Source: an uncultured Monoglobus sp.
Lineage (GTDB): Bacteria; Bacillota; Clostridia; Monoglobales; Monoglobaceae
DNA length: 64,000 bases
Direction of reading: 5' to 3'
Assembly: GCA_947624775.1 (NCBI GenBank)
Contig: CANQLT010000002.1
Span: 1-64,000, forward strand
Shown piece by piece: positions 20,569-30,238 of this stretch. Both the position numbers and the translations under genes were made by a program. A model generated the notes under the pieces. The model was not told the DNA's origin. It saw only the letters and a program-made list of their open reading frames with translations, and made no database searches. Each line of letters opens with the position of its first letter. The stretch's first letter is position 1.

Positions 20569-20617
20569 AAAAAAACAGGCGTTCGCCGCTCATTGAGCAG
20601 ACGAACGCCTTTGTTCG
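20569..20617 (-). promoter_or_regulatory. Leader terminator/attenuator of the glutamate synthase operon with an overlapping ANTAR-like hexaloop hairpin
   Basis: Minus strand: cgaac-AAAGGC-gttcg (plus 20602..20617) overlaps the 5' arm of aggcgttcg-...-cgaacgcct-gttttttt (plus 20569..20610). Confidence 0.65.
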
Positions 20618-20625
20618 GTTTATAC

Positions 20626-20654
20626 AGTATACCACTATATAAGAAAAAAGTCAA
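20626..20654 (-). promoter_or_regulatory. Sigma-A-like promoter of the glutamate synthase operon
   Basis: Minus strand TTGACT-N17-TATACT; predicted TSS just upstream of the terminator. Confidence 0.7.
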
Positions 20655-20789
20655 CAAAAAAATTATACAAAACAGCCGCCGAAATACGCGACTTTTTTGT
20701 AAAACCGTCTCGGTGCTTGACACAACGGCAGAATTTATGTAAAATATATACCAAAGTCAAATAGCAAAATATACCGAAGTATTCCGATT

Positions 20790-20998
20790 CTGTAGGGGCG
20801 GATATCATCCGCCCGCCCTGCCTCGCCTTCCTTTAGGAGGGAGAGGTGGCGCCGAAGGCGACGGAGAGGGAGGCAATCGAACGCATGGATAGTACTCCCT
20901 CTCAGTCTTCTTCGCAGACAGCTCTCCCCCTTAAAAGGAGGAGAGCCAGACGGACTGCGCGAAATACAATAGAGAGATATTATCCGCCCGCTCGGTAA
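20790..20998. repeat. Intergenic repeats (gggcggatatcatccgccc and CTCCC...GACAGCTCTCCCCC families)
   Basis: gtaggggcggatatcatccgccc at 20792; ctccctctcagtcttcttcgcagacagctctccccc matches copies at ~32259, ~32519, ~44178 and ~44231. Confidence 0.7.
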
Positions 20999-21062
20999 CT
21001 CATAACAGACTTTTTGAAAATCAGGAAAATATTATAAATTTATCAATACAGGAGGAAACCAA

Positions 21063-21728
21063 ATGAAACATTCAAAATTTTTAAAACTGCTCTGTCTGAT
21101 TGCCGCGCTCGCTCTGGCATTGTCGGCGCTGACCGCCTGCGGCTCGCAGAGCTCGTCAAAATCAGACAACTCGTCAAAATCAGAAAGCGCGCCAAAGACC
21201 GAGGGCAAAGCCTTTGAGTTTGACGGCAAGGTCCCCGATGACGGCCCGACCGTTAAGTTCACCATGAGCGACGGCGGGACCTTTACCATAGTATGCGCGC
21301 CCGAGTACGCGCCCGAGACGGTCGAGAACTTTTTGAGCCTGGTAAAAAGCGGCTTTTACGACGGCCTGACCTTCCACCGCGTGATCGACGCGTTTGTGGC
21401 ACAGGGCGGCGACCCCGCCGGCAACGGCACGGGAAACAGCGAAAAAACAATCAAAGGCGAATTCTACTCAAACGGCTTTGAGCAAAACACGCTTCCGCAC
21501 CTACGCGGAAGCGTGGCGATGGCGCGCTCGCAGTCACCCGACTCGGCGTCCTGTCAGTTTTATATCTGCTATGACGATCTGCCGAACCTCGACGGCAACT
21601 ACGCAGTGTTCGGACAGGTGACCGAGGGCATGGAAGTCGTGGACGGATTTCTCGATGTTCCCAGAGACTCTCAGGGAATGCCCCAAACCCCGATAGTGAT
21701 AGAAAAAGCCGAGGTCATTTCGGAATAA
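21063..21728 (+). CDS. Peptidyl-prolyl cis-trans isomerase (cyclophilin-type) lipoprotein
   Basis: Lipobox LSALTACGSQSS; FHRVIDAFVAQGGDPAGNGTG; SCQFYICYDDLPNLDGNYAVFGQV. Confidence 0.93.
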   Translation: MKHSKFLKLLCLIAALALALSALTACGSQSSSKSDNSSKSESAPKTEGKAFEFDGKVPDDGPTVKFTMSDGGTFTIVCAPEYAPETVENFLSLVKSGFYDGLTFHRVIDAFVAQGGDPAGNGTGNSEKTIKGEFYSNGFEQNTLPHLRGSVAMARSQSPDSASCQFYICYDDLPNLDGNYAVFGQVTEGMEVVDGFLDVPRDSQGMPQTPIVIEKAEVISE

Positions 21729-21741
21729 TAATTTGAACGCG

Positions 21742-21772
21742 AAAAATCCGAGCCTTTCGGCTCGGATTTTTC
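21742..21772 (+). terminator. Rho-independent terminator
   Basis: aaaaatccgagcc-ttt-cggctcggattttt. Confidence 0.85.
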
Positions 21773-21917
21773 TAAGGGTTTTATTAATAAAACTCACCAA
21801 GTCGGCCGCCGCACCCGCCCGCGTCCGCTGATTATATTATAACACAAAAAAAGCGCAAAAAATCTCTACACGGTAAAACTGGTCTGTTTTTCGGAAAAAA
21901 TAGACCGATCGCTCAGA

Positions 21918-23210
21918 TCAATCGAAAATTTTATCAACAAAAATCATAATTTCGGATACAAAAACTCCGTTTTCATATTTTTGGACCGACTCTCCGTTGT
22001 ATTTGTTCACGATGCGCTTTATATTTCTAAGGCCGATACCGTGAAAGTCCGCGTCCGCCTTTGACGTTTTCAAAAAGCCGCGGCCGATTTTGACCGGATC
22101 CGACGTATTTTCAACGACGCAGAGCAGATAGTTGTTTCTGTATTTCAGCGTCAGATTTATCCGCTTTTCCTCCGCTGTTGCTCTTTCGCAGCCCTCAACG
22201 GCGTTGTCCAACAGATTGCCCAGAAGTATCACCGCGTCAACATTGCTTATTTTCAAATTTTCGGGAATGATTATTTTCTCGCGAAAATCTATACCAAGCC
22301 GCCGCGCGGCGCTCTTTTTTCCACTGACTAAAATATCTATCGCTGTGTTTCCGGTGTCGATCAGCCCGTCGGCGCCATCGAAGTCAAGATCCAGCTCGTC
22401 TATGTACCGATCCGCCGCTTCCGCCTCACCGCGCCGTATCAGCGATTGAATGACCCTCATATGGTTTATTATATCATGTCTGACCGACATGATATGCTCC
22501 TCTTTTTTGTCGATCTCCGCGGATTGACGCTTCTGTCCGCCCACCTGCTCGCTCAGCGTGTCGCGCTCCAAGAGCAGCGCCGTCAGCTTATCGAAAAGGT
22601 AAAACACAAGCAAGGTCGAATACATCGCAGAGACCGTCAGTATAACAAGAGAATATGAAAACTCCGCGTTGAGGCTGTAGAGATAGCGGGTGTAATGCAG
22701 AATAAAAATAATATTTACAACGGGAATAGAGAGTAGCAATATCCAATAACTCGTGCTGACTTTCGCGCGGTTTCTGTTAAAAAACAGCCCCGTGGCTTTA
22801 ACCATAATAGTCATCAGGATCATAACGATAACCAGACCCATGATATTGTACATGCTTTTGTCTCTTACCATTTCATCAATGGGTATCCCGAACGCCAGCC
22901 CCGCCAAAAGAAAAACAAAATTGGATACCGCCATAAAGAGCATATAAAGCAGCGACATCAATAATTTTTTCAGCACGCCGTCTTTATACACCGCGGTACA
23001 CATAAACGTTAAAAGCAGCATGATGACAAAAGACAAAACAAACGATTCGATATAAGTATTATATATCCATGAAAGGACGCAGTACGCCGCGCCGACCGCC
23101 GCGCGCGCCAAAGCGCCGCCCCTGCGCGAATCAAGCACCGCGTCAAAAAACATATATGTAACTATTATCTCAAACACCAATGTGATCAAGTCAATCGCCG
23201 TATATATCAT
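21918..23210 (-). CDS. AgrC-like GHKL sensor histidine kinase
   Basis: N-terminal multipass TM region; VRHDIINHMRVIQSLI; GNLLDNAVEGCERA; FHGIGLRNIKRIVNKYNG. Confidence 0.88.
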   Translation of the reverse strand: MIYTAIDLITLVFEIIVTYMFFDAVLDSRRGGALARAAVGAAYCVLSWIYNTYIESFVLSFVIMLLLTFMCTAVYKDGVLKKLLMSLLYMLFMAVSNFVFLLAGLAFGIPIDEMVRDKSMYNIMGLVIVMILMTIMVKATGLFFNRNRAKVSTSYWILLLSIPVVNIIFILHYTRYLYSLNAEFSYSLVILTVSAMYSTLLVFYLFDKLTALLLERDTLSEQVGGQKRQSAEIDKKEEHIMSVRHDIINHMRVIQSLIRRGEAEAADRYIDELDLDFDGADGLIDTGNTAIDILVSGKKSAARRLGIDFREKIIIPENLKISNVDAVILLGNLLDNAVEGCERATAEEKRINLTLKYRNNYLLCVVENTSDPVKIGRGFLKTSKADADFHGIGLRNIKRIVNKYNGESVQKYENGVFVSEIMIFVDKIFD

Positions 23211-23928
23211 AATTATCTCCGCTCACATACTCAAGAAAATCCTTTTTGAACTGCTGCCGCCTTGACTTGCTGACGGGTATATGCTCCCCGCCGCTCAGTA
23301 TTACCTCTTTCATGTTAAAGGTCTCCACCTTGTCGAGGTTAACAAAGTATGACTTATGGGGAGACGAAAAGCCGCAGGGCCCAAGCCGCTCCGAAATGCC
23401 CTTCAGCGTGCCGTATATTTCAAAATTCCCATCTTCGGTGTGTATCAGCACCTTTTTCGCGCTGCTTGTGATATAGTTCACGCTTCCGCGCGGGATCTTT
23501 TTATATTCGCCCCGACTTTTAAAGATAAGCTCTTTTTTCATGTCGGCCGACTTTCGGATAACTTCTTCAAAATCATCGCGCAAGACCTCATATTCGACAG
23601 GCTTGACCCAAAAATTCTCGGGCGCGGGCTTAAAGCAGTCGTAAACATATTTCGTGTGAGACGTCATGAAAAAAATAGCGGCATTCTTGTCCGCCACACG
23701 TACCTTTAAAGCAGTCTCGATACCCGACAACTCTTTAAGCTCAATATCAAGTATCAGAATATCAAAAAGTCTTTTCCCGCGGGAATAATGCTCAACAAGC
23801 TGCTCACCCGAATAGAATACCTCCCATTCGATATCCTTGTGAGACTTCTTGAATCTGATCAGATGTTCTTCTATCCTGTTCACCCAAGCATTCTCGTCGT
23901 CACAAATCGCAACACGCACATGCCTCAC
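23191..23928 (-). CDS. AgrA-like LytTR response regulator
   Basis: VAICDDE receiver start, ILDIELKELSGIE; C-terminal LytTR (ISERLGPCGFSSPHKSYFVNLDKVE). Confidence 0.9.
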   Translation of the reverse strand: MRHVRVAICDDENAWVNRIEEHLIRFKKSHKDIEWEVFYSGEQLVEHYSRGKRLFDILILDIELKELSGIETALKVRVADKNAAIFFMTSHTKYVYDCFKPAPENFWVKPVEYEVLRDDFEEVIRKSADMKKELIFKSRGEYKKIPRGSVNYITSSAKKVLIHTEDGNFEIYGTLKGISERLGPCGFSSPHKSYFVNLDKVETFNMKEVILSGGEHIPVSKSRRQQFKKDFLEYVSGDNYDIYGD

Positions 23929-24080
23929 CCTTTGATAAGCGCTTTTCTAAAAGCTATGATATTAAATTATAACAGCGTCCTCGAAAAGTGTCAATAATTT
24001 AATTCAAAAAACGCAAGTTAAAATACAACTCTAAAATTTATATACCCATATTCAACATATTCGATGTCTTTATAAAAAAT

Positions 24081-24118
24081 AAAAATGCACTTCGCATATC
24101 GTTACAAAGTGCATTTTT
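24081..24118 (-). terminator. Rho-independent terminator (possibly bidirectional)
   Basis: aaaaatgcactt-...-aagtgcattttt. Confidence 0.75.
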
Positions 24119-24179
24119 TATATTCTGTCATTATTTTAATGACATTGACATATAATCACGAGACAATCATTATATGTTT

Positions 24180-25778
24180 TTAATTTGCTTCTCCTATGAC
24201 ATTATTATTTTCATCAAGAGCAACCCCTGTTGTATATTCCTCATCAAAGGCATCGCTTACGCTCGCCATTAATTCATAACAAGGCACATTTTTTGTCCAT
24301 GCCCATTCGCTGCCATTAGGGTGATACGAAATTCTAAAGTTTGTATAACCGCTATCGCTTTTTACACCATCACCGGCGATAACATCAATATAATCGGAAT
24401 ATATATTCACAACTCCGTATTCAAGCTGCCCAAACGCGGTCGATACCAAATCAAGCGCCTTTTGCGGCTTTAAACCGTTTGATGTCTTATAATCCGCTGC
24501 ATGTACTAAATACTCGTCACTTATCGCCACAATATCTTCGTATGTATGCTGACCTTGCGTGTATTCTTCTACGGTGCTTTTGCCAACTATTTTGCCGCAG
24601 CAAAAATATTCCATACCGATTTGAGTTTGGTTTCCACCGGGTATTACAACATCCTTAATATTGGATGATGTACCGGTATTTGCACCTTCAATTAACGCAA
24701 CTTCACCGTTGTCGGCGTAAACATACAAGATCTCTCCCATATAACCCGAGCCGCCGTTTGCCGCCATGCTGTTTGAATACAATTTAAACTGATACGCGGA
24801 ACGTCCGTTGTAGACAATAAGTTCACCGCTTCCGGATAAAAAGATATCCGAGTCATTTACATAGGCATCGCCTTTCGCTTTTGCTTCCTCATACGTAAGC
24901 AAAGCGTTAACGGTACTATCAGCCGAACCACTATTCTGCTTTACAAACTCCCAAACGTTGTCATAAGGATTGCCTGTATTTATATCGTACATTGCATAGC
25001 TGATATTTCCGTTTGCCATAGGCGTAATAACATATTTTAAAGCAATTTTAGCCGTAACTCCGGAAGCTTTATCCGCTTCGACGACCTCACCGGTCGCAAC
25101 ATAGGAGCCGTCAGACTGAAGCGTTGCGGGTCCTGACGTGTAAGCATTGTTCGCGTCATGCCGTCTTGAATATGCAAAATTAATATTTCCGCTGCCGGCA
25201 TCTGTTATAGAAAGAGACGCCATTCCCTCGTTATCAACATACGCAATATAATCACCGATCAAAGATGCGTTGCTCACATTTGCCGAAGAATCGGAACCGT
25301 CCGCTCCGCCGTTGATATACACGGTTCTGGTGTTTGCATCCCAGTAAATACTCTGTCCGGTCATCTCGCAAAACGCTCTGATGGGCATGTAAAACACATC
25401 ATAATATTGCAAAGTTGCCGGAACCTCAAGCTGAACTGTTCTTGCAATTCCTCCTTCGCTGTTAAGCGCTATCGCCTCGTTATTTTCCGCCGTAAATTGA
25501 TAACCCACATTGCTTGTTGGTGACATAAAAACCACCGTCTTTGTTGCGTCGTCATAGGAATAATTTGTAAATCCCATAGCTTCAAATACCGGCACAAGTC
25601 TTACCAATGTTCTGTCATTAACGATAATAGGCTTATATTGACCGTTGTCAACAACCGTTCCGTTTACATAAACCGTCAGATCCTCCGAGTACGACCACTG
25701 GTCAAAAGCTGAAACATTGGCAAAACATGTCAATATCAAAGCAACCGACAATAATCCCGTAATAATTTTTTTCTTCAT
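24180..25778 (-). CDS. Secreted copper amine oxidase N-terminal domain protein
   Basis: Signal peptide; VNDRTLVRLVPVFEAMGFTNYSYDDATKTVVF and YMPIRAFCEMTGQSIYWDANTRTVYI. Confidence 0.82.
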   Translation of the reverse strand: MKKKIITGLLSVALILTCFANVSAFDQWSYSEDLTVYVNGTVVDNGQYKPIIVNDRTLVRLVPVFEAMGFTNYSYDDATKTVVFMSPTSNVGYQFTAENNEAIALNSEGGIARTVQLEVPATLQYYDVFYMPIRAFCEMTGQSIYWDANTRTVYINGGADGSDSSANVSNASLIGDYIAYVDNEGMASLSITDAGSGNINFAYSRRHDANNAYTSGPATLQSDGSYVATGEVVEADKASGVTAKIALKYVITPMANGNISYAMYDINTGNPYDNVWEFVKQNSGSADSTVNALLTYEEAKAKGDAYVNDSDIFLSGSGELIVYNGRSAYQFKLYSNSMAANGGSGYMGEILYVYADNGEVALIEGANTGTSSNIKDVVIPGGNQTQIGMEYFCCGKIVGKSTVEEYTQGQHTYEDIVAISDEYLVHAADYKTSNGLKPQKALDLVSTAFGQLEYGVVNIYSDYIDVIAGDGVKSDSGYTNFRISYHPNGSEWAWTKNVPCYELMASVSDAFDEEYTTGVALDENNNVIGEAN

Positions 25779-25843
25779 TTCTTTACCTCCTGATAAATTA
25801 TTTATATTTTTTAATATTTTTTATTATTACAAATAATAAATAC

Positions 25844-25900
25844 GTTAATGTAGCGTAATTATAACACAAATATATGATATTGTCAATACGTTACATTAAC
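25844..25900. promoter_or_regulatory. Inverted-repeat operator pair in the divergent intergenic region beside the XRE regulator
   Basis: gttaatgtagcg (25844..25855) and cgttacattaac (25889..25900) are near-perfect inverted copies. Confidence 0.6.
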
Positions 25901-25919
25901 TTATTTCGGAGTGATTTTC

Positions 25920-26177
25920 ATGAAACAAATTAAATTTTACAATAATAAAAATATAATATCGGGTCGTTTAAAATCGGCACGCGAACACAAAAAAATATCG
26001 CAAACCTCTTTGGCGGCACAATTACAAACTCTTAATGTAAACATTGATCAGCAAATGATAAGCAAAATCGAAAAGAATCAACGTCAGGTCACGGATTATG
26101 AAGTAGCAGCAATATGTAAATGCCTTAACATAACTTTTGAATGGCTGATAGGCGATTACAATGATTTATTTAAATAG
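25920..26177 (+). CDS. XRE-family helix-turn-helix regulator
   Basis: GRLKSAREHKKISQTSLAAQLQTLNVNIDQQMISKIEKNQRQVTDYEVAAICKCLNI. Confidence 0.9.
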   Translation: MKQIKFYNNKNIISGRLKSAREHKKISQTSLAAQLQTLNVNIDQQMISKIEKNQRQVTDYEVAAICKCLNITFEWLIGDYNDLFK

Positions 26178-26197
26178 CGAATTATTTTAAAAGTTCA

Positions 26198-26237
26198 AAA
26201 CGCCTCCGAATTATGATTCGGAAGGCGTTTGCTTTTT
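26198..26237. terminator. Bidirectional terminator between the XRE gene and the phage cassette
   Basis: aaacgcctccgaa-ttatga-ttcggaaggcgttt with T/A flanks. Confidence 0.8.
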
Positions 26238-26245
26238 TGAGCGCT

Positions 26246-27499
26246 TTACATGCCGAGCATGTTCTGAAGGATCAATTGGTTTATGCGCTCCTGCGTCAGG
26301 CGGTTGTTGAGGCGGTCGCCCTCCAGCTGCGCGCGGAGCATGTCGTTATAATATTCCATGTAGATCCCCTGCATAATATTCTCGTTCGCGGCGTTTTCAA
26401 GTCCCAGCATGTTGGACTGCGATTTCTGACCGTTCAGCACGTCGGTCCAGTTATAGTCCTGACTGTTCTGCATATCGGTCCATTTGTACTTCTGATTATT
26501 CAAAAGCTCATTCCAGTTGTAGTCCTGGGAGTTCATCGCCTCCGCCCAGCGGCGCTCGAAAGCGTCTTGGTCCCTCTCGGCGTTGCTCGACAGTGAGGAG
26601 TTCGCGTTGCTTATCGTCTTGTTGTTCACGGCATACGCGTTGCTCCAGACAGTGTCATAAAGTCCGATCATGTTATCAAGCAATTCCGCGTCGCGGCTCA
26701 GACTGTCCGAATAACGCTCATACGCCTGCTGCGCAAGCTCGGGTATCATTCCCGAAAGCTGGCTCATATAATACTGCTGCGCCAATCCCGCCGCGGTCAC
26801 CGCCGCCGAGTTTGAATATCCTCCGGTCATAGCGGAATACGCCGCCATCGTATCCTCGGCCGCGCGTCCGGCATTTAACATATATTGGTCGCGATAAGCC
26901 CCGTACACCGGGTCGGTCGCGGGATCATATGAAAATTCCTTTCGGTTCATGATCGAATTACTGAGACTTTCGATCTGCGGCAGGTACATATCATTGTACT
27001 GCTCGAGCAACTCGTTCGGCGAAACGGCTCCAATCGAGTTAACGTAATCGTCAACCGCCGAGCGCACATCGTTTTGGAACGCCCAGGCCTTGCCGTCGTC
27101 GTCTATATAAAGCGTGTCAAGCGGTATCCCGCCGATCGTTACAACTCCATTCGAGTAACCCAGCGCGTCGGCGGACAAGCCATATCTGCCCGCGTAGCCG
27201 CTGTAGGCGTCCGAGACCCTGACGACCGGATTGCTCGTGTTTGAGTAAAATTGGGCCACGCTGCGCTGTATATCCGCGGGCATTGAGAAAGAAATTCCCG
27301 CCTGCTCGTTTATATACTGCGGCCTCATCAGCTCTCTGCCGCCCAATGTGACCGTTTTGTTCGCCTCGTTGTAGCCTATCAGGCTGTTGTCGATCCCCAT
27401 GTTGCGCAGGGTGGCGCGAACTCCGACCATGCCGTCGGGACGCCGCGGGACCTCGACCTTGACCTGATTGGTTTTAGTTCTACCTGATGTCTTCGACAT
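26246..27499 (-). CDS. Phage virion-associated protein (tail/internal type), Gln/Asn-rich coiled C-terminus
   Basis: Last gene of the virion cassette; N-terminal VGVRATLRNMGIDNSLIGYNEANKTVTLGG; repeated NSQDYNW(N/T) motifs. Confidence 0.55.
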   Translation of the reverse strand: MSKTSGRTKTNQVKVEVPRRPDGMVGVRATLRNMGIDNSLIGYNEANKTVTLGGRELMRPQYINEQAGISFSMPADIQRSVAQFYSNTSNPVVRVSDAYSGYAGRYGLSADALGYSNGVVTIGGIPLDTLYIDDDGKAWAFQNDVRSAVDDYVNSIGAVSPNELLEQYNDMYLPQIESLSNSIMNRKEFSYDPATDPVYGAYRDQYMLNAGRAAEDTMAAYSAMTGGYSNSAAVTAAGLAQQYYMSQLSGMIPELAQQAYERYSDSLSRDAELLDNMIGLYDTVWSNAYAVNNKTISNANSSLSSNAERDQDAFERRWAEAMNSQDYNWNELLNNQKYKWTDMQNSQDYNWTDVLNGQKSQSNMLGLENAANENIMQGIYMEYYNDMLRAQLEGDRLNNRLTQERINQLILQNMLGM

Positions 27500-29171
27500 T
27501 CGTCTTACCTCCTGTGTAGGTTATCATTTCTATATCGTGGACGACCGCTTTTCCCTCGCCCTCCAGCATGATGCGGAAGCTGTCGCACTTCTTTAGCCTT
27601 ATCGGAATACGGTGTACCGAAAAGCCCTTTTCGCCTTTGATCTCGCCGCGGGCGGTGAAATCCTCATCGTCGGCCGCAAAACTTACTGTGACCTTGGTGT
27701 CGTACTCGGCCTCCAGACGGATATAGACGGCGTTCACGCTCTTGAAATCAAAATCGTCAAGCGTGAATTTTTTGGATACCACGCACCATCTTATTATCTC
27801 GTCCGCTTCCTCGTCTCCCAGCAGGTACATGTCGTTCTCGGTCGCGCCGTACAGCCTCTCGCCCAGGCGGACAAAGTCAACGAATTTCGTGTCGTCCTCC
27901 CTGTGCCATACGCCCATATCGGGATCATACACCAGCAGCGACGTTTTTCCGCTCTTGTCCGCGGCGCAGGCATAGTAACGCCTGCCGTCGGTGCCGCTCT
28001 TGCATGACGCGAACATGGTCTTGATCGGGCGGCTTATCCTCTCCGGCTCGCCGCCGGTATACTCATAAAAACCGTCTGCCGCCATGTAGTAAAGAACGCC
28101 GCCGACCTCGGCGACGCTCTTTCCGTCAAGAGCGCCGCTCAGCGTCTGCTTCGGCACCGAAAAATTGGTCGGCGAATCTCCGTAAACATGGTGGATATAG
28201 TCGCGCTTGAACGCCACGACCGATGTCCTGTAGCTGACAATTCCGGTAAAGGCGCCCGGCGTGCCGATCTCGGCGAACCAGCTGTCGTCGGCGAGGCCCC
28301 TGAACGACGAGAAGTTAAAGCAGTCGCCCAGCTTTGATGCGAAAATATACTCGCCGCTTTTCGAGGCCCCGAACAGGCGGTTGTTGTGCACGCACGCGCA
28401 GGCGATATCGGGAATATAGACCTCGATCTTGACCTCTGCGCTCTCGTGCCCGTTTTCAAAAAAGGCGTAGCCGCCCTTTTTGTTATAAAGCAGCAAATCC
28501 AGATCGCTTATGCCCGCCTTCTTGACGATCGCGCTGACGATGCTCTCATCCGAGGCCGTGTCTTTTTTGCTGTCAATCACGCACGTGTTGTTTTGCGTCT
28601 TGGAGCAGCCGGAGATCACAAGGCTGTCGCCGGGCTTGAAATACTTGTCAAACTGCGCACTGTTGTCTCGGCTGATCCTCGCCTGGTATCTGCCGCTTAT
28701 TTCGTCATAGCGGGAGTAAAACGATGCGTTTATCACCGTCATGCTTTTGCCCATCGGCCTGAGCTCGCTTTTGACCTGCCCGTCCTCGGGGTCGGGCAAA
28801 TAACGGTAGTACACCTTGTCGGGGAAAATGCAGATGTTGCCGCCGAAATCCACGATCGACTTTTCGCCCTTGCTCAGCGCAATATTGTCTATACGTCTGC
28901 CCTTGTAGTAAAAGCTCCCGTCCGCAACTCCAGTGAACGAGTCAAGACCAACCGGGTCGTACTCCGGAAGAGCCAGAGCGGTGATACCCTTCTGCGAGGC
29001 GATATGCCGTCTGGGTTTTCGGGGCGACAGGCAGGGCGCCTCGTCGGAGGACATATTGAGCATTTCCGCAAGCTGCCTGTCGTCGATCTTTTCTCTTTGG
29101 TCGTATCCGAAAAAGCTCAGGATATCGACCTTTTTGTTTTTGCTCTTTTGAGCCGCAATCGGCATATACAT
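27480..29171 (-). CDS. Phage structural protein, possibly gp10/tail-stabilization-like beta-propeller
   Basis: VVAFKRDYIHHVYGDSPTNFSVPKQTLSGALDGKSVAEVGGVLYYMAADGFYEYTGGEPERIS pattern; position in cassette. Confidence 0.6.
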   Translation of the reverse strand: MYMPIAAQKSKNKKVDILSFFGYDQREKIDDRQLAEMLNMSSDEAPCLSPRKPRRHIASQKGITALALPEYDPVGLDSFTGVADGSFYYKGRRIDNIALSKGEKSIVDFGGNICIFPDKVYYRYLPDPEDGQVKSELRPMGKSMTVINASFYSRYDEISGRYQARISRDNSAQFDKYFKPGDSLVISGCSKTQNNTCVIDSKKDTASDESIVSAIVKKAGISDLDLLLYNKKGGYAFFENGHESAEVKIEVYIPDIACACVHNNRLFGASKSGEYIFASKLGDCFNFSSFRGLADDSWFAEIGTPGAFTGIVSYRTSVVAFKRDYIHHVYGDSPTNFSVPKQTLSGALDGKSVAEVGGVLYYMAADGFYEYTGGEPERISRPIKTMFASCKSGTDGRRYYACAADKSGKTSLLVYDPDMGVWHREDDTKFVDFVRLGERLYGATENDMYLLGDEEADEIIRWCVVSKKFTLDDFDFKSVNAVYIRLEAEYDTKVTVSFAADDEDFTARGEIKGEKGFSVHRIPIRLKKCDSFRIMLEGEGKAVVHDIEMITYTGGKTNVEDIR

Positions 29172-29182
29172 ATTTCCGCCTC

Positions 29183-29959
29183 CTACCAGTAATTTTTGAA
29201 ACGCGCCAAATCGTTCAGCGGGTTCCGCGTTTTGTAGTCCCTTTTGTACTCATCGTAGATATTGTTGTACTGTATCATGTGGCTCGAGTATGTGTCGTAG
29301 TCATGCTGATACAGAGCGATCTTCGCCAGCAGATATTCGATGTACATGCGGTCATAGGGGGCTTCCGCCTCGGTCTCATCGTTTATCACGCGCTTTATCA
29401 CAAGCTTGGCGCCCGTTTCGGGAGTGAAGATATCATCGGTCAGACGCACCCTCTCGCCGTCGTTTTCATAGACGTAGGTGCGCGCGGGCTCAAATTCCGG
29501 ATCGTCCGGCATCTCGCAGATGATCTCATCGCCCTGCTCAAATGGCAGCATCCAGCCCTCGATCACGCTCTCACTTATGTTGAACTCGCCCTCGATACAG
29601 ATATCCCGCACCTCTCCCGGAGTTGTGAGATAAATAAGCTTGAGCAGCTTGGGCGAGCCGAAGGTCAGACCGAACCTGCGTCGGAGATCGGCGCCTGCCA
29701 GATATGGCAGGCTCCTGAGATCCGCCTTTGTCAGCGGTCTGCCTCCGAGATATGCCGCCTCGATATTGTCGATCGGGATATCCTCGGGCAGCTCCAGCTC
29801 CTCGCGGCAGGTCACAACGGTCTCGATGATGTCATAATATTTTTTGACGTGGCGGCGCAGGGACAGCGACACCTCGCCGCACCAGCCCAGCTTTTCCTCA
29901 AATTCAAAGCTGTTGGGGCTGAGGGCGTCAGCCGCCTCTATCGCTTTTAAAAGCTTCAA
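29183..29959 (-). CDS. Phage head-tail connector/adaptor-like protein
   Basis: C-terminal RMYIEYLLAKIALYQHDYDTYSSHMIQYNNIYDEYKRDYKTRNP typical of adaptor-like proteins; position after the capsid gene. Confidence 0.55.
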   Translation of the reverse strand: MKLLKAIEAADALSPNSFEFEEKLGWCGEVSLSLRRHVKKYYDIIETVVTCREELELPEDIPIDNIEAAYLGGRPLTKADLRSLPYLAGADLRRRFGLTFGSPKLLKLIYLTTPGEVRDICIEGEFNISESVIEGWMLPFEQGDEIICEMPDDPEFEPARTYVYENDGERVRLTDDIFTPETGAKLVIKRVINDETEAEAPYDRMYIEYLLAKIALYQHDYDTYSSHMIQYNNIYDEYKRDYKTRNPLNDLARFKNYW

Positions 29960-29972
29960 TCACATCACCGCC

Positions 29973-30221
29973 CTACGCCTTCAGGCTGTCCACGTATTTT
30001 TCGGCGGCGATCTCCTGCCTGTGGGCGCGCTCCACCGCCAACGCGACCTTTCGGGGGACCGTGACTGTCTCGCCGCGCTTTATCTGGTAGTTGGTGCCGT
30101 TGACCGTCACGGTCAGGTCGTCCTTGTTCTTCCAGTTGTCCTTCACCAGCATAAGGGGCACCGGCTCGTTATAGAACGCCTCGAGCTCAGCCTCGTATTT
30201 CTGTTTTTTTGTCATTGCCAT
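29973..30221 (-). CDS. Small conserved phage-cassette protein
   Basis: MAMTKKQKYEAELEAFYNEPVPLMLVKDNWKNKDDLTVTVNG; start chosen at 30221 from the SD ggaggcgag. Confidence 0.6.
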   Translation of the reverse strand: MAMTKKQKYEAELEAFYNEPVPLMLVKDNWKNKDDLTVTVNGTNYQIKRGETVTVPRKVALAVERAHRQEIAAEKYVDSLKA

Positions 30222-30238
30222 TTGTCTCGCCTCCCGAT

